Numbered from the stretch's first letter, positions 10,841 to 24,074 are shown. The stretch: 64,000 nt of DNA from Zonotrichia leucophrys gambelii (GCF_028769735.1 NW_026992282.1:124001-188000), one strand, 5' to 3'. Notes: a model not told the origin generated them from the sequence alone. Program-made: numbers and translations.

Positions 10841-11880
10841 GGATTACGACCCCACGAGGGAGAGACGCCTCTGCCCCAGTGAAGGTGCGAATAAGAGCGT
10901 GGGAACGCAACCGACGATTATTGAACGTGGACTGAACGGAACAAGAAATGGGGAGAAGAAAGGGAGAGAAAGAAATCGGGAAGGCGTTTCAGAGGGACAG
11001 AAAGAAATAGGAAAAGGCTCCGGCCCGGACGTGTACCTCCCAGGGACACCCGCAGGGCGCAGCGCCTTTACAATTTCAGCCAATCAGATGACGCGCTGAA
11101 CAATTTCCAGGCAACCGGAGCCTTTCTCGCCGATGACTCGCCGGTTGCCAGGCGGACCCGCAGAGCCCGGCGGCCCCGGAGCGGAATTTTGGGCTCGGGC
11201 CGGGGGGACGGATCCGCCCCGGGGGGTCCCCCAGCCCCCTGCCCAGCCCTGGGGCCGATCGGGGGCTCCCCCACCCAGCAGCCGGTGCTGCGGGGCCGCG
11301 GGGCAGAGCGGTGGGAAAGGGGGGTCCGGGCTGGCAGCGGAGGAAATGCGGGAGGAAGAGGAGGGAGAGGAGGAGCAGCAGCGGGAGCGGGAGAATCGCG
11401 GCGCTCGCAGCGCCCGCACGCCGAGCCTGCAGCACCCCCTGCCCCAGGAGCATCGCCCCCAGCCTCGAGCCGCAGGTGAGGGCGGAGGCCGAGCTCGCCT
11501 TGGCTCCAGCCAGGGGTCTCCGGGAGGATTTTTTGGAGAGTGTTCGGAGCCGGCAGATCCCGGACTCGAGCCCCGGATATCTCCGGGCTCCCTCAGAGGA
11601 GCTTTTCCGGGGGAGAGGGGAGCCACGATCGCCCCTCGGGAGGGTCCCGGGGAGTCCACGTGTGGATGGCCCGGTACCGACGGGGCGGGACATTGGTTTT
11701 GGGGATCCCCGTGAGAGCTGGGGCTGTGGAACGGGGGACCCCCGGGGCGGGGAGAGGGGAAGGGGCGATACCGGAGCTGGGGGACTCCCGGCAGCCCGGA
11801 GATGAGGCGGGGACGGGACCCCCTGACACTGACAGGGGCGTGTCCTGGGGTGACTTCATGATGCTCGTACCCCATCGGTC
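10840..11880 (+). promoter_or_regulatory. CpG-island promoter and first exon of zinc-finger locus A
   Basis: GC-rich island containing the inverted CCAAT motif region AGCCAATCAGATGACGCGC (about 11077-11096) and a purine-rich first exon ending ...CCGCAG at 11475 before a donor GTGAGG. The whole block is a close inverted copy of 45120-46080. The exon could begin a short frame at an ATG near 11345, or be entirely untranslated; overlapping frames of 205-296 codons on the opposite strand are GC-driven and are not taken as genes. Confidence 0.65.
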
Positions 11881-12850
11881 TGTTTAGCCCAGAAATGAGT
11901 TCTGCACCTTTAAGGCTGGTTCTGAGAGAGAAGGGGAGGAGGAAGAATCTGCAGTTTGTTTTCAGAAACTGCACTCACTTCTCCACATTCTGGCTCCTGG
12001 ATGGACAGACAGCAGGACAGAGCTCTCCTTTGCTTTTAGTCAGTTTTTAGGTCTCTGAGGCAGAGAAGTTCCCTGGACTTTGATTTTTCTTTTTCTTTGG
12101 AGCTGTTTAAACCTGCTCTGGACTGAAAAACCAGAACACTGCAGGCACCTCCCACCTGAGGCCCACTGCAATGGACCTGGGCTGAGGCATTTCCAGCGCT
12201 GGACGGACTGATAAGAGACTGATAATAGACTGATGATAGACTGATAAGACACTGAGTGGGCCGAGCTAAAGCCCAAGGAGGGACTTTCGGAGTTTGTCCT
12301 CTATTTTTGAGCAGCAGGAGGTTTTATTGCTTAATATTGTTGTGCTGGTGAATGCTTTGCCTGTAAAATAAAGTTTTTTTAGACTTTTCTCCCCGGAAAT
12401 ATTTTCCCGGACTGGCTGAGGGTGGGGCTGCTGAATCGGCATTCTAGAGGAAACTCCTTTTGGAGGGTTTCAACCAAATTTGCCCGAAACCAGGACAGGG
12501 TGGTGGAAAGAAGGGGGAACCCCAAGTGGCTGGATTGAGGGGAGGCTGGAGAGGGGGACCTTGGGACCCCAGAACCTCCCAGAATCCAAAAGCAGGACCC
12601 TGGAGAGGAGGGATCCCCAGGACCCATGGGATTCCCAGCAGCCCTGAGAGAGGGGACCACCAGAACCCCAGAGGGATGAGACTGGAAATGGGAAACTCCT
12701 GGAGGCTTGTTTTTTCATTCACTCTTGATTTTTGGAGGTTTTTATGCACAGCTGGTGACTTCTAGAGATAGACTTGGGTGGGAGGAATACCAAACCCAAG
12801 GCATTCACACCTTGTTTTTCCCCAAACCAGGATTTCCCCCAAACCTTCCC
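11880..12850 (+). other. Locus A intron sequence, homologous to locus B
   Basis: Matches 43700-44540 on the opposite strand, including the TGCTGGTGAATGCTTTGCCTG block, the AATAAAG near 12367, and an exon-2-like acceptor TTTTTCCCCAAACCAG near 12819 followed by a degenerate exon. No open coding sequence. It preserves the uninterrupted target of the locus B insertion near 12000. Confidence 0.6.
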
Positions 12851-13290
12851 ACTGTGACATCCCCCCTGTCCCGCTCTGGGTGAGCTCAGTCCCAAACCTG
12901 ACCCCAATCCTGGTCTCAGTCTCACTCCATGTTTAGACACACTCACAGTTCTGTATTATTTTCATCCCAGTCCGAAACTCATCTATCCCAACTCCAGCCT
13001 GAAAGTTAATCCCATGTCTAGCCCTAACCCCAATCCCAGCTCTAATACAAAGGCCCAACTCCAATCCCAGCCCCAATTCCAGCCCCTTCCTAAATCCTCA
13101 GCCTCAAACCAAATCCCAGGTTCAGCCCTTCTGAGGGTTTGAGGGTGTCTCTGTCCCTCTGATCCCGATGATGTTTGGGTGGGGTCACAGCAGGGCTGAG
13201 AGGGACAGAGACCCCCCCAGCCTCCCCAGGTGTGAGAAGGTCGGAGAGCCCCCCCAGCCCCGAGCACCCTCAGTGGTGAGAGGGACACAG
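12850..13290 (+). repeat. Right arm of the inverted repeat around the locus A promoter
   Basis: Inverted copy of 9346-9787 (see that entry). Its distal part runs into the minisatellite at 13190-13640. Confidence 0.7.
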
Positions 13291-13640
13291 AGCCCCTGGT
13301 CCCCAGCCCTGCACAGGCATTCCCTGAGGCCAGAGGGATAGAGATCCCCAAGCATCCCCTGGGCTGAGATGGACAGAGACTGCCCGGAGCATCCCCTGGG
13401 CTGAGAGAGACAGAGACTGCCCTGAGTAGCCCCTGGCACAGGGGTGAGAGGGAGAGAGAACCCCCAGGCATTTCCTGGGTGAAAATGATGGAGACCCCCT
13501 GAGGAATGGCCTGGGGTGACAGGGACAGGGACACCCCTGGGGAACGGCCTGGGATGACAGGGACAGGAAACCCCCTCCCCAAACCCCTCCCAAGCATCCC
13601 CCAGTGCGAGAGGCACAGAGACCCCTTGAACATCCTCTGT
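13190..13640. repeat. Degenerate ~40-bp minisatellite
   Basis: Repeats of GAGAGGGACAGAGAC, then CCC and GAGCATCCCCTGGGCT. A shorter, related array lies at 46130-46320 and 46720-46890. Frames through it (up to 216 codons) are repeat artefacts. Confidence 0.7.
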
Positions 13641-14404
13641 GCACTGGAAAAAATAAACTTGACTCTGCAAAATCACTTTGAAGAATATATGGTCTTTCCA
13701 ATGGTAACTTGGGATGAGAGCACAAACAAATCCCAAATATGAATAAACTGACATTCCAAGAAGTGATGTGGCAATTCCAATATTCATTGCTTCCTGCATA
13801 TCTCCAGCTCAGCTGCTGGCCAGTTCCGATAACAGGAAAGTGGAAATTTGGCCCAATACAGATTATTAAAAAGAAGGGAACACTCTGTGTAGCTGTCACA
13901 AAGGTGACAGGGATAAAAAAGAAAAATTATTCTCACATTTGGTAAAGCCACCCAGCCTGGGAATTCAGGACTTATTCGGAAATTTATCTACTTGAGCTGG
14001 GCTTCTTCTGGGACTTTTAGCTGCCTTGCATTCCTCACCTGCCTTGCATTCCTCACCGTGGGGTGAATAAACCTTGTCAGTCTCACTGGTAACATTTGCT
14101 CCTTTTCCTCCAGTGATTTTAACAACTTTATAAGGAAAGACAACAAATTATTTTCTTTATACTGGCCACCCATAAAAGCCATTTTCCTCATCATTTCTCC
14201 CATAAAGAAATAAAGCTTTTATAAGCTCCATAAGCTCCCCAGGAGGAAGGACGGACTGTGTCCAAGTTTCCAAGAGTTCTTCCAGAAAGAACCACAACCT
14301 CCTGAGTGGAGGGAATCATGCTGTTGTCAAAGGCACTTGGGGTCAGAGAACAGTGCCCTGAACTCACTGTGCATAAATAATATGGCAATTTGGTTAAGAA
14401 AATT
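13640..14404. other. Unassigned intron sequence of locus A
   Basis: AT-richer than its surroundings; contains a duplicated CTGCCTTGCATTCCTCACC unit near 14026. No gene, LTR or motif recognised. Confidence 0.3.
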
Positions 14405-15180
14405 GTTAGAGACATGCCTCTGCCCCAATTAAGGTGCTAACGCAACCAAATCCAAAGTGGATTTTATTGAACAGTAAATGTGAGGTAGAGAGATGGAAAG
14501 AAAGAGAAAAGATGAGTGACAAGGGACAGAGACCTCCCCTGGAGCAGGGCAAGTGTGACATTGTCCCCTGTGTGTGTGGCCTTCCCAGGGTGGGGGTTTT
14601 ACACCTGAGCCAGTTTGGGTAAGGGGGGTGGTGTTCACCCCCTGAGCAGGGATTACCCCACTGCTTCAGGCTGAAATGCAAGATGTAACCAAATGCATGT
14701 TTTTAATCCCCATCTTCATCAACTGCTATAAACAGGTGGGGCAGTGTTCTTTATCTCTTCCATGACTCAGCCCTGATAACGTCCTCCAGGGGAGATATCT
14801 TCTGTGAATGGGCCATTGAGTGTCACTGCAGGACTGATAAAATTCCATCATCCCATTGTGGGATGCTCCGCCCAGGGGGAGGATCCAAGCATTCCTGCCT
14901 GGATATAAACTGAGCCTTGCTACAACCAGGAGAAGCTTGCCTACTGGATTCCCAGAGGACAAGAGCTCCATAACCACCACTGGACCTCCAAAGGAAGACC
15001 AGACCCTTCTGCAGGATCACTGCTCTGACAGAATCACATTGATCACTCCAACAGGACTGCAGCCACCATTTAATGGGACTGCTGCCACCACCCTGACCAA
15101 CAGGGTGTCAGGTTATATCCTGACTCTGTCAGTTTAAGGCAGTGTTTCTATATCGTTGCCTTGATCTTCATTTTCTTTTA
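14404..15180. mobile_element. LTR-like repeat sequence in locus A intron
   Basis: 14412-14520 resembles 10858-10980. Further on, GGATATAAACTGAGCC near 14899 and the CCAACAGGACTGCAGCCACC to GACTCTGTCAGTTTAAGG stretch resemble the promoter and 3' part of avian LTRs known from general experience. Boundaries and family were not established. Confidence 0.35.
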
Positions 15181-15272
15181 AATTGTAATTCTGGTTTAGA
15201 CCCTTTCCCAGGTTTGCCTTAAACCCAGTGCAAATCTCAATGTACTCATTCCTTGTTTTCCTCCCAAAACAG

Positions 15273-16212
<940 letters not shown>

Positions 16213-17170
16213 GGGAAGCCCTGCGAGTGCCCCATCTGCAAAAGGAGGTTCGTGCACTGCTCCAGCTTCATCCCCAATGGAGGTCTAACGTTGGGAAGAG
16301 CGCAGGTGATCCATGTTCCCTATGATCCATGCTGGGAAGACAACTGCCCCAATACCTTCCCCTGTCAATGACATCATGTAGAACTGAAGAACATGAGGGT
16401 CTTTCCATGGCCCTGTCATTACATTCACTCTCACCTCAGGTAATTGCCAGGGGCAGGAAAGGGACTACCTGAGAAGAAGGGTGTCCCTTCCAGGTGGGGG
16501 AAATATGTTGCTGGGAAGAGCCAGGCAGTTGTGTTTTAGTTTTCCCTGTAAACAGTTTTATTTATCCCTTCTGTGATCAATAGTTTTTCTGTTCCATTTG
16601 TTCCTTAGCTCATTGCTGTTCCCATTAAATTGTTCTTATCCCAGCCCAGGATCTTTGCCTTTTGTGCTTTCCATGGGAGGCAGGAGGGCAGTGAGGGCAG
16701 CGCGGTTTTAGCAGGAGCAGGAAAGTGGGGAATCCCATTCCTGAACCCCAGCCCATGGAAACCGAGCATTCCAGCTGGTCCCAGCCCTGGTGGCCATGGC
16801 AACAGCCTTGGGAGCAGGTCCCTGGCTGGGGCTGTGGGAACCTCTTCCCACTGGTGCCCAAGGACAGGAGTGGAGGGAACGGCTGCAGCTGAGTCAGGGC
16901 AGGCTCAGGTTGGATGTCAGGAAAAGGATTTTGCCCAGAGGCTGCTGGGGCCCTGCCCAGGCTCCCCAGGGAAGGGTCCCAGCTCCAGAGCTCTCTGAGC
17001 TGCAGCAGCGTTTGGACAGCGCTGCCAGGCCCAGGCTGGCATTGTTGGGGTGTCCTGTGCAGGGCCAGCAGTTGGACTGGAGGATCCTGATGGGTCCCTC
17101 CCAGCTCAGCCAATTCTGTGGTTCTGGGATCCCATGAGCCTGGGGATGGGGCTGCAAATGGTTGCCATGG
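16213..17170. other. 3' flank of zinc-finger copy A
   Basis: Starts with a relic finger after the stop (CPICKRRF), as in copy B, then a probable 3' UTR to about 16640. Further on it is GC-rich sequence with no recognised gene; some CCATGGCAAC-type repeats begin near 16790. Confidence 0.4.
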
Positions 17171-17650
17171 CAACGGGCTCTGGCTGCAGGCCTGAACTGG
17201 TGTCCATGGCAACCACCCCTGGCATGGGGTCTCCATGGAGCTGCCAAGGGACTGAGCACAGCAACAGGGGCCTGGTGATGGTTGCCATGGAAACTGTGCA
17301 CAGCAACAGGGTCCTGGTGATGGTTGCCTGGTAAGGATCAGATTTGTCACAGGCCCTCAGAGGGGTTTCATGGTGACTTTCCAAGAGTCTCCAGGCTGTT
17401 CCAGAGCTGGAATGTCACAGGCAGAGACAGGGTCCCCATGGAGACCTCCCAGGGCTTTCTGGGGATGGTAAAGAGCCCTGTGGTCAGAGGCAGTCACAGC
17501 CATTCCATGGTGATATCCCAGGGCACCTTGGGCTGCAAAGGCACCGATCTGTCACAGGCACTCATGGGGGCTCCAATGTGACATCCCAGGAGTCCCCAGG
17601 CTGCCAAAGAGCTGGGATGTCCCAGACACTCACAGGGCTTCCTGTCATGA
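17170..17650. repeat. Degenerate tandem repeats
   Basis: 17150-17335 repeats GGTGATGGTTGCCATGGAAAC and CACAGCAACAGG. 17340-17650 repeats about 80-bp units containing GTCACAGGC, CCATGGTGA and CCCAGG motifs. A similar CCATGGCAACCACCCCTGGC stretch occurs at 41950-42000 beside locus B. Confidence 0.5.
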
Positions 17651-19140
17651 GTACAGTGGGAGCTTCAGGAAAAATCTTTATTTCTTTATTGGAAAAACTG
17701 CTAAATCATGAGGTGGAGAAATGACACTGAACAGCCACCATGGATCCTCAAGCCCCTGCAGGGCCCCTAGACTTCTCAAATTTTTTCAAAGAGAAGAGAC
17801 TGGGAGTGGCTGGATCCAATCCCAGCCCCAGACTTTGTCAAAGGTGTAAAGGATTGGACAGATGGAATTGAACCTTTAACCCGATTTGTCCCACAGAATT
17901 AATGATGGAATACCCGATAGATTAATATAAATATTACTCTGATTGATTCTAATCATGATTAGAAGAAAGAACTTAACCAGAGTTATTTCCTCCACAGTTC
18001 AGGAGCTAGAACAATTATTAGAATATAGTGCTCTAGCCAGCAATTTTGAAGTCAGCAGGGCCTCGCTGGAGTTGTTGGAGGCCATTGCAGGCAGAGCCTC
18101 CTGCTCCAGCAGGAACTGCCTTTGCTGTGCCATCAGCAGGGCAGGTCCCGCTGCAGGAAAAGCCCCAGGCCAGCCCCAGCACAGGGAAGGGCACGGACAC
18201 AAGGGCAGAGTGCCGTGCTGGGAGCTGTGCCAGGGAGAGCCTGAGGCACCAAAGGCACCTTGGCAGCAGCAGCTGCTTGCAGGCCATGGCCAGAAGCCTC
18301 CCTTGGCAGCCCGGCCTGGTGGCCACCACTGCAGAGCTGCTGCCTCAGGGCTCATTCCTGGCTGGGCTCTGAAAAGCCACTTCTGCTCCAGGAACCTGAC
18401 TGGGAAGCCATTGGCCTCAGCACCCTGGGGACAAGATAATAATGACAAAACTCTTCATGGCAGCAGAGCCAAGGCAGGGGCAAAGGAAAGGGGAGAGCCA
18501 GGCCCAGGGGACAGGGCTGCCATGGTGATGGCTGTGAGGTCACTGCCCCTGCAGCAGCCTGGCTGCCCTCAGCAGACATTCTGGCCAGAAATGTTGTGAG
18601 GGCTCCCAGCACATCAGAGAACCCACACAACAGGAATTCTGTCCCTGGGGATGAGAGGTTTTCACTGGGTCAGGGTGCACAAAGTTCCTGCTCCTAGAAT
18701 GGGAATTCCTTTGATGGGAAATCCACTTCTCTGGAATAACTGTTGCGGTTTTGTGCCATTCTTATAACTGTAAAATATTTCCTCCTTCTTACAAATGTAA
18801 ATCCACCCTCATTCAGTTTAAAGATATTGACCTTTCTTCCGTCACTGCAAGATTTGGGAGAAAATAACTTTGATCACTATTTTTCCATTTTCACAGACTT
18901 TGGAGAGGACACAAAATCTTCCAGGATGGAGGCCTCATCACATAACCAGGATATAGAAGCTGATAGCTCTGGGGTCAGTGGGGCAGAGACTGAGGACAGA
19001 ACAGGAGTAGCCTGGGAGGCATGGAAGGGTGAGATTCTGGAGCTTTTCTTCATAGAGGATATAAGCATGAGAAGAAAAAAATGGCACCAAGGGCAGCTGG
19101 GGAGGCCCAGACTGAACACCATAGGTCATAGGGACCTTCC
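17650..19140. other. Unassigned sequence
   Basis: No convincing gene. A 218-codon plus-strand frame at 17943-18599 has no domain and a composition typical of noncoding DNA. 18960-19140 resembles 61040-61170 (shared GTGGGGAGGCCCAGACTG-like block), so this is part of a dispersed repeat that abuts the retroviral integrase remnant at about 19140. Confidence 0.3.
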
Positions 19141-20090
19141 CACTGTTTGTTGATTAAATTCCACACCCGAACCTTCGCTGGAGGCTGATGTGCATTGTCT
19201 GCAGCCTGCAACAAGAGATGGTGATTCAAAATGACAGGATTATTTGAGTTCTGTGGCACAGTGAGATGACTGATTGTGCACAAAGCTTTTGCCAACCGAC
19301 TGTGCGGGGTTTCACCCTGCATTCCCCGTTTTTGTTTTTGAAGAACCTGCTTCAGAGTACCATGAGCGCATTCTACAAGAGCTTTACCAGTTGGAGAATG
19401 AGGGATACCAAACTTGTGCAAGACACCCCACAACTGCAGGAACTGCCGCACCTTTTTGTCGGTTTTCACAGCAGAAGGTATGCCCAGAACGGCAAAGGCC
19501 TACCTCCAGTGGGCAAGGACATCACAGGCCTTCTCCCCAGTGTGAGCTGAAGCCCACATCGCAGAGGAGAACGTGTCCACAGTGACATGCACATACTTGA
19601 GCCAGCCAAACTCGGCAATCTGGGTGACATTGGTCTGCCAAAGCTCCAAGGCCCTAAGGCCTCTGGGATTTACCCCTGCTGGCAGAGGTGGAGCAAGCGC
19701 ATAGCAGTCATCACATGACTCAACAATGTCACGAGCCTCAGTTGGCGTCAGCTGAAACTGCTTCTGCAGGGTATGTGCATTCTGGTGGAAAAACCCACAG
19801 GATGCCTTGGACTGTGCGAGTGTATTAGGCTGAGGCGCTACCTACGCTGGGTTAGCCAACTTGTCAGCCCTTGCGTTACCTTCCACTATAAAGCCTGGCA
19901 AATCGGTGTGACTCCTCACATGTAGAACATGAAATGGATGAACTCGGGCCTGAATGGCACACCACATTGTCTTGAAATGAAACAGGGTAGGATTACTGAC
20001 CTACTTCAAAACCGAATGACCCAACCTCTGTGTGATATCAGCCACATAGGCAGAATCCGTGACCAAGTGGAAAGGTTCCTGGGAAAATTT
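19140..20090 (-). pseudogene. pol: Integrase remnant of a class II ERV
   Basis: Integrase inserts viral DNA into host chromosomes. The zinc-binding region is recognisable near 19870-19720 and the core follows. The first catalytic Asp is replaced: the frame reads LWQTNVTQI, an AAT codon where GAT is expected. Around the second Asp (KTDKKVRQF) several residues that normally follow are missing. The glutamate region reads TGKALVECAHG, keeping Glu. The C-terminal domain reads as far as QWEGPYDL and then joins unrelated sequence at about 19140, so env and a 3' LTR are absent. Several stops interrupt the frame between 19470 and 20090. Confidence 0.75.
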
Positions 20091-20091
20091 C

Positions 20092-20800
20092 TCAAATGCC
20101 ATGACAGCAGCCCTCAGTTACAACCAATTGGGCTGACCCATCCGCATGACCTTTCAGAACCTGCCACTCAGATCCATCCCTCCAGGTAACAATGTATTTT
20201 CTTGTTTTCCCTGAACTGTCAGTGAAGACGGTGGGTCCTTGCACAGGTTCCTGGCTGTTTTTAGGCCGCAAAGAAATTTGTGTGAATTTTGCCATATGCA
20301 GTAGCCTATGACTGGGCAGATGATAAGTGTTCTGCCCTGAAGAGTTTTCCAGAGCACTCTGCAGGGACACACTGTTTGCAAAGCTCCAGTCAAAACCCTC
20401 CCATTGCACCAGGAGTATGATCTGTGCAGGATATGGACCCATCAATTGCAAACACCGTTGCCGGCATTTGATTTTCAAGCGAGCAATCAGCTCAAACAAT
20501 GCAGTTGCTGTCTTCAGCGGTTGATAGGGCAGAAAAACCCATTCTAAAATGTGCAAGGAATGGAACCATTTGTCACTCCACTGGCCAATGATGTCCGTGG
20601 GATGCGAATCTGGAGTGGTGATGAACACAGTGACATCAACGGAGAGATCAACGTGATGAAGTTGGCAAGCCGAAACAGCTTGCTGGACCACCTCCAGCAC
20701 ATTACATGCCTCAGGGGTCAGAGTGCTAGGTGACTAGATCAGAGTCTCCTTTCAACAAATCATACAGAAGAGACAGCTGTGCGTCAGTTAGTCCCAAGTA
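20092..20800 (-). pseudogene. pol: RNase H / RT connection remnant of the class II ERV
   Basis: A 202-codon open stretch carries RT C-terminal and RNase H sequence, including TVFTDSSGKT, the first RNase H Asp motif with Ser in place of the usual Ala. The frame ends before the remaining catalytic residues can be followed. It lies between the RT palm block and the integrase remnant in the expected order. Confidence 0.65.
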
Positions 20801-20809
20801 CGGACGTAA

Positions 20810-21480
20810 TCAAGTGATGACACCTAACAATTTCTGAGCATCATTCAGCGTCTTCACAGAACGCACAGCCTCCTGGTGACAGATTGTCCATTCCAGAATT
20901 TTGACCCCCAAGTACTTCCAAGGTGGTTTTTGTTGGACCTTTTCTGGAGTTACCTGCAGTTCATGAGCATGCAAAGCATCGAGCAACCAAGGCTGAATCC
21001 TCAGCAGCTCATCTTGGGTGGACACAGCCACCAAAATGTCGTCCATATGATACAGACGTGCATCAGGAAACTGCTTGTGAACTCCAGACAAGGCAGGAGA
21101 ATTACGCATGCCCTGAGGCAATGTCCTCCATTGATATCTCTGTGCAGGCTCAGCCTTGTTAATTGCTGGCACTGAGAAGGCAAACTTCAATCTGTCATCT
21201 GGATGCAAAGGAATCGTAAAGAAACAATCATTGAGATCCACAATGAGGACCAGCCAGTCTGCGCAAAGCATAGTAGGTGATGGCATGCCCGCCTGCAATA
21301 TTCCCATGCTTTCCATCATGGCATTAACTTCCGGAGGTCTTGCAACAACCTCCATTTCCCAGATTTCTTTTTGATACAGAAGACAGGAGTGTTCCAGGGA
21401 ATGGTAGAAGGCTCCAGATGACCCTGGTCCAACTTCTCCTGCACCACATTCCAAAGGGCGTCCAATTTATCTTGTAGGGA
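20810..21480 (-). pseudogene. pol: Reverse transcriptase remnant of the class II ERV
   Basis: Fingers and palm of a beta/alpha-type RT, which copies the RNA genome to DNA. IVDLNDCFFTIPLHPDD holds the first catalytic Asp; LPQGMRNSP follows; the catalytic box reads YHMDDILVA, keeping both Asp residues but with His for the usual Tyr or neighbouring residue. The N-terminal part continues in another frame above 21454, so at least one frameshift separates it from the protease. Confidence 0.75.
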
Positions 21481-22217
21481 GGGGCCACTGCTTCTCCCAG
21501 ACAGGTTTGTCCACCAGCCACTGTATAGGAGGCGTAGGACACTCTGTGCCCTTCATCGCAGCGGCCCACATCAAAAATCCATCCCGATGCGCCCCAGACA
21601 GACAGAACATCCCTCCCCCAGAGGTTGGGAGGAGTTGAAGTAACATGAGGACTAACCCAGGCTGTCTGTCCCTCTGGGTTCGCAACCAGCATGGGCCACT
21701 GGCTCACGTAGCATTGTGCCGTCCCTCCCAGGCCCACGACAGACGTCTCCACTGGATCCAGGGGCCCCTCAGGGGGCCAGGCAGCAAGGGAGAGAACCAC
21801 GATGTCAGCGCTGCTGTCGAGAAGCTCGTGGAGGTGGATTTCCAATGGCATCGCACCAGGAACAGACAGGGTACACAGCAACTCGGGATGGTCATTGGTC
21901 AGGACAGCAGTCCAGTGAACTTGAGGCGGCCCAGTGGATCCAAAGCCACCAGCTCCATGCGACTGGTCACCTGTCCTGCGAACAGAGGACTTAAAAGGCA
22001 CAAGTTGAGCAAGTCGTGTCCCTTTGGGGATCGTGATGGGAGGGGTTGGGTGTGGAGAGCATGGCACAAATCTGCCCTGTGAAATCTGGATCAATGAGCC
22101 CCAGGGGCACAATGAGGCCTTGAAGGGTGGCACTAGACCTCCCCACCAGGAGAGCACTCATGCCCCTGCCCAAGGTACCAGAGGCATCCAGGGGAACCTT
22201 GTGTATTTTACAAGATT
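21480..22217 (-). pseudogene. pro: dUTPase C-terminus and protease remnant
   Basis: One open frame of 277 codons (22157-21324) begins with a dUTPase-like end (IPKGTRLAQLVPF), then a retroviral aspartic protease. The catalytic triplet, normally Asp-Thr-Gly, reads DSS in LLDSSADIV, so the protease is predicted inactive. A glycine-rich flap region (VVGLGGTAQ) and LWGRDVLS near the end are preserved. A dUTPase fused upstream of protease is a betaretrovirus-like arrangement. Confidence 0.7.
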
Positions 22218-23712
22218 CTAAGACAACTGTTGCTGCGGTGCAGACATCCACACCTGCTGATCCGTGGGTGCTGGCTGCAAGCCAGCAAAGGAGACCTCCA
22301 TCGGCTCCAGGGTCTGGAGAGAAGCTTGTGTCTGGGCACATCCCTGCTGCGTGCTTCGCTTGACGTTTCCCGAGCCTGGTAAAGCCTGGCCATTAACATG
22401 AACAGTTGCCTTGCAGATATTGGACATGTGATTCGGCCTACCACACCGACTGCACAAAAACATGGGGAATTTGACCTTCCGTGCTTTCTTCCCCCACTTC
22501 TTGCCAGCCTGCGCATTCCCCTGCTGTGGCCACCTGCCCTGCAGTGTCGCCCAGACTGGCTGCACAGTGGCAGCCACGGCAGCCAACTTCTGACCGGAGG
22601 GAACGATGTCCGCACATGCCTCCGCCATCTGGGAGACAGTAGGAAAACCAGGCACAGCCGCTATGATGCTCCTACAAACATCGTTGCAATTACACCTCAC
22701 AAGGTCTGCAATCACAATTCTCTTTGCCACAGGATCAGGCACCTGCCTCTCCACAGATGCAGTCAGCCTTGCTGCAAATGCCATGAAAGGCTCAACATCC
22801 CCCTGGACGATGGTTGCAAACGGCTGCCTCGGAGCAGCCATTTCCAGGGTCTGAACAATCCCTGCCATTCCCAGCAGGTGGCACTGGTCAAGCACAAGGG
22901 GATCGAATCCAGCCTGCCCCTGAACATAAAGCCCAGTGACAGTGACATCCACACGCCTGGGGACCTGCGGCACCAGCGCAGCATTCTGCACTACCTCGTG
23001 GGCCACCAAACGAGCCCACTTGGTCTCAAAAACATCAAATTGCACAGCATCAAAAAGACAGCGCGCCACACTATGGAGGTCATGAGGCATCAGCACATCC
23101 ATAACAACCCTCCAGAGAGTCTGCATAACCTCAGCAGACCCCATACCATGCTGAGCAACTGCATCATGGACTTCCTTCTCAAAAGGGGTTGATGGGTGTT
23201 ATGAGTAACACCCCTGAGCACAGGGAAAGCCTGGGAACCCCCTGGCAAAGCCACAGCACCTGCTGTGTCCCGGTCCTTGGGCCTCACAGGGACAAGAGCA
23301 GATGATTGACAGGAGCCAGGTCAACACCACTCGCCCCTGTGCCCCCTGCAGCACCAGCAGAGCCAGAGGAGCCTGCTCCGCGACCCGGCAGATACCATGA
23401 AGAGACAGGCTCATTCATCTCGTCGGTTTTAATTTTGGCTTCTCGCCAGAAATGCTTGGGGTTCCTCAGACACACAGTTACCTGGCACGAGGGAAGCGTC
23501 CACAAATTCAACGAGGAGGCATCACAGCCCCGGGAACCCACCGGCCTCCCGCTGGCCATGTCGGCATTTGCGCTAAAGGTAAATACCTCAGCGCCCTGTC
23601 GTGCCACAGCCCCGGCTGGGGGGTGCCTTGGCGGGTGCAGATGCTGGCATGACCTGCAAACCCGGTGCGGACTGGGACAATGTGACCGTGGTCACAGGGG
23701 TGTTCAGGATGA
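22218..23712 (-). pseudogene. gag: gag capsid-nucleocapsid of the class II ERV
   Basis: A 308-codon frame (23144-22218, ATG in CAT at 23142-23144) covers capsid with QGDVEPFMAFAARLTASVE (major homology region) and ends with one zinc knuckle, CSRCGRPNHMSNIC (CX2CX4HX4C). A further gag frame at 23607-23284 lies upstream. The N-terminal matrix part continues at 24075-24690 beyond the nested LTR. Frame changes between blocks make the whole gene inactive. Confidence 0.75.
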
Positions 23713-24070
23713 GAGAGAGACGAGAATGTTGACTCCATGATCAGAAGGCTTGATTTATTATTTTATTATATATATACTACACTATAACTATACTAAAAGG
23801 AAATAGAAAGGAAAGGGTTTCTCAGAAGGCTAAGCTAAGAATAGAATCAAAAAGAATGAATAACAAAGATCTGTGTCTTGGCAGAGAGCGAGAGCCAGCT
23901 CTGCCGTGAGTGGTCAGTACATCCAAACATCCACAGGAGACCAATCATGGATCCACCTGTTGCATTCCACAACAGCAGATACCCATTGTTTACACTTTGT
24001 TGCTGAAACTTCTCAGCTTCAGCAGGAAAAATCCTAATGAAAGGATTTTAATGAAAAAATGTCTGCGACA
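23713..24070 (-). mobile_element. LTR nested in gag, same family as 59010-59356
   Basis: Read on the minus strand it begins TGTCGCAGACATT at 24070 and matches the LTR at 59010-59356 along most of its length (TGATCATGGAGTCAA near the end, AT-rich middle). GGATGAGA occurs at 23707-23714 and again at 24071-24078, a possible target duplication, but the LTR terminus TG/CA would be at 23727, leaving 12 unexplained bases. The split gag on both sides shows it is an insertion. Confidence 0.6.
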
Positions 24071-24074
24071 GGAT

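Noticed and set aside
11084..11974. 296-codon minus-strand frame over the locus A CpG island, and its 280-codon equivalent at 45205-46047
   Set aside because: Both cross a promoter and first exon, have extreme Gly/Pro/Arg composition, and are explained by GC-rich DNA with few stop codons.
17943..18599. 218-codon plus-strand frame
   Set aside because: No motif and no splice context; composition is like its neighbours.
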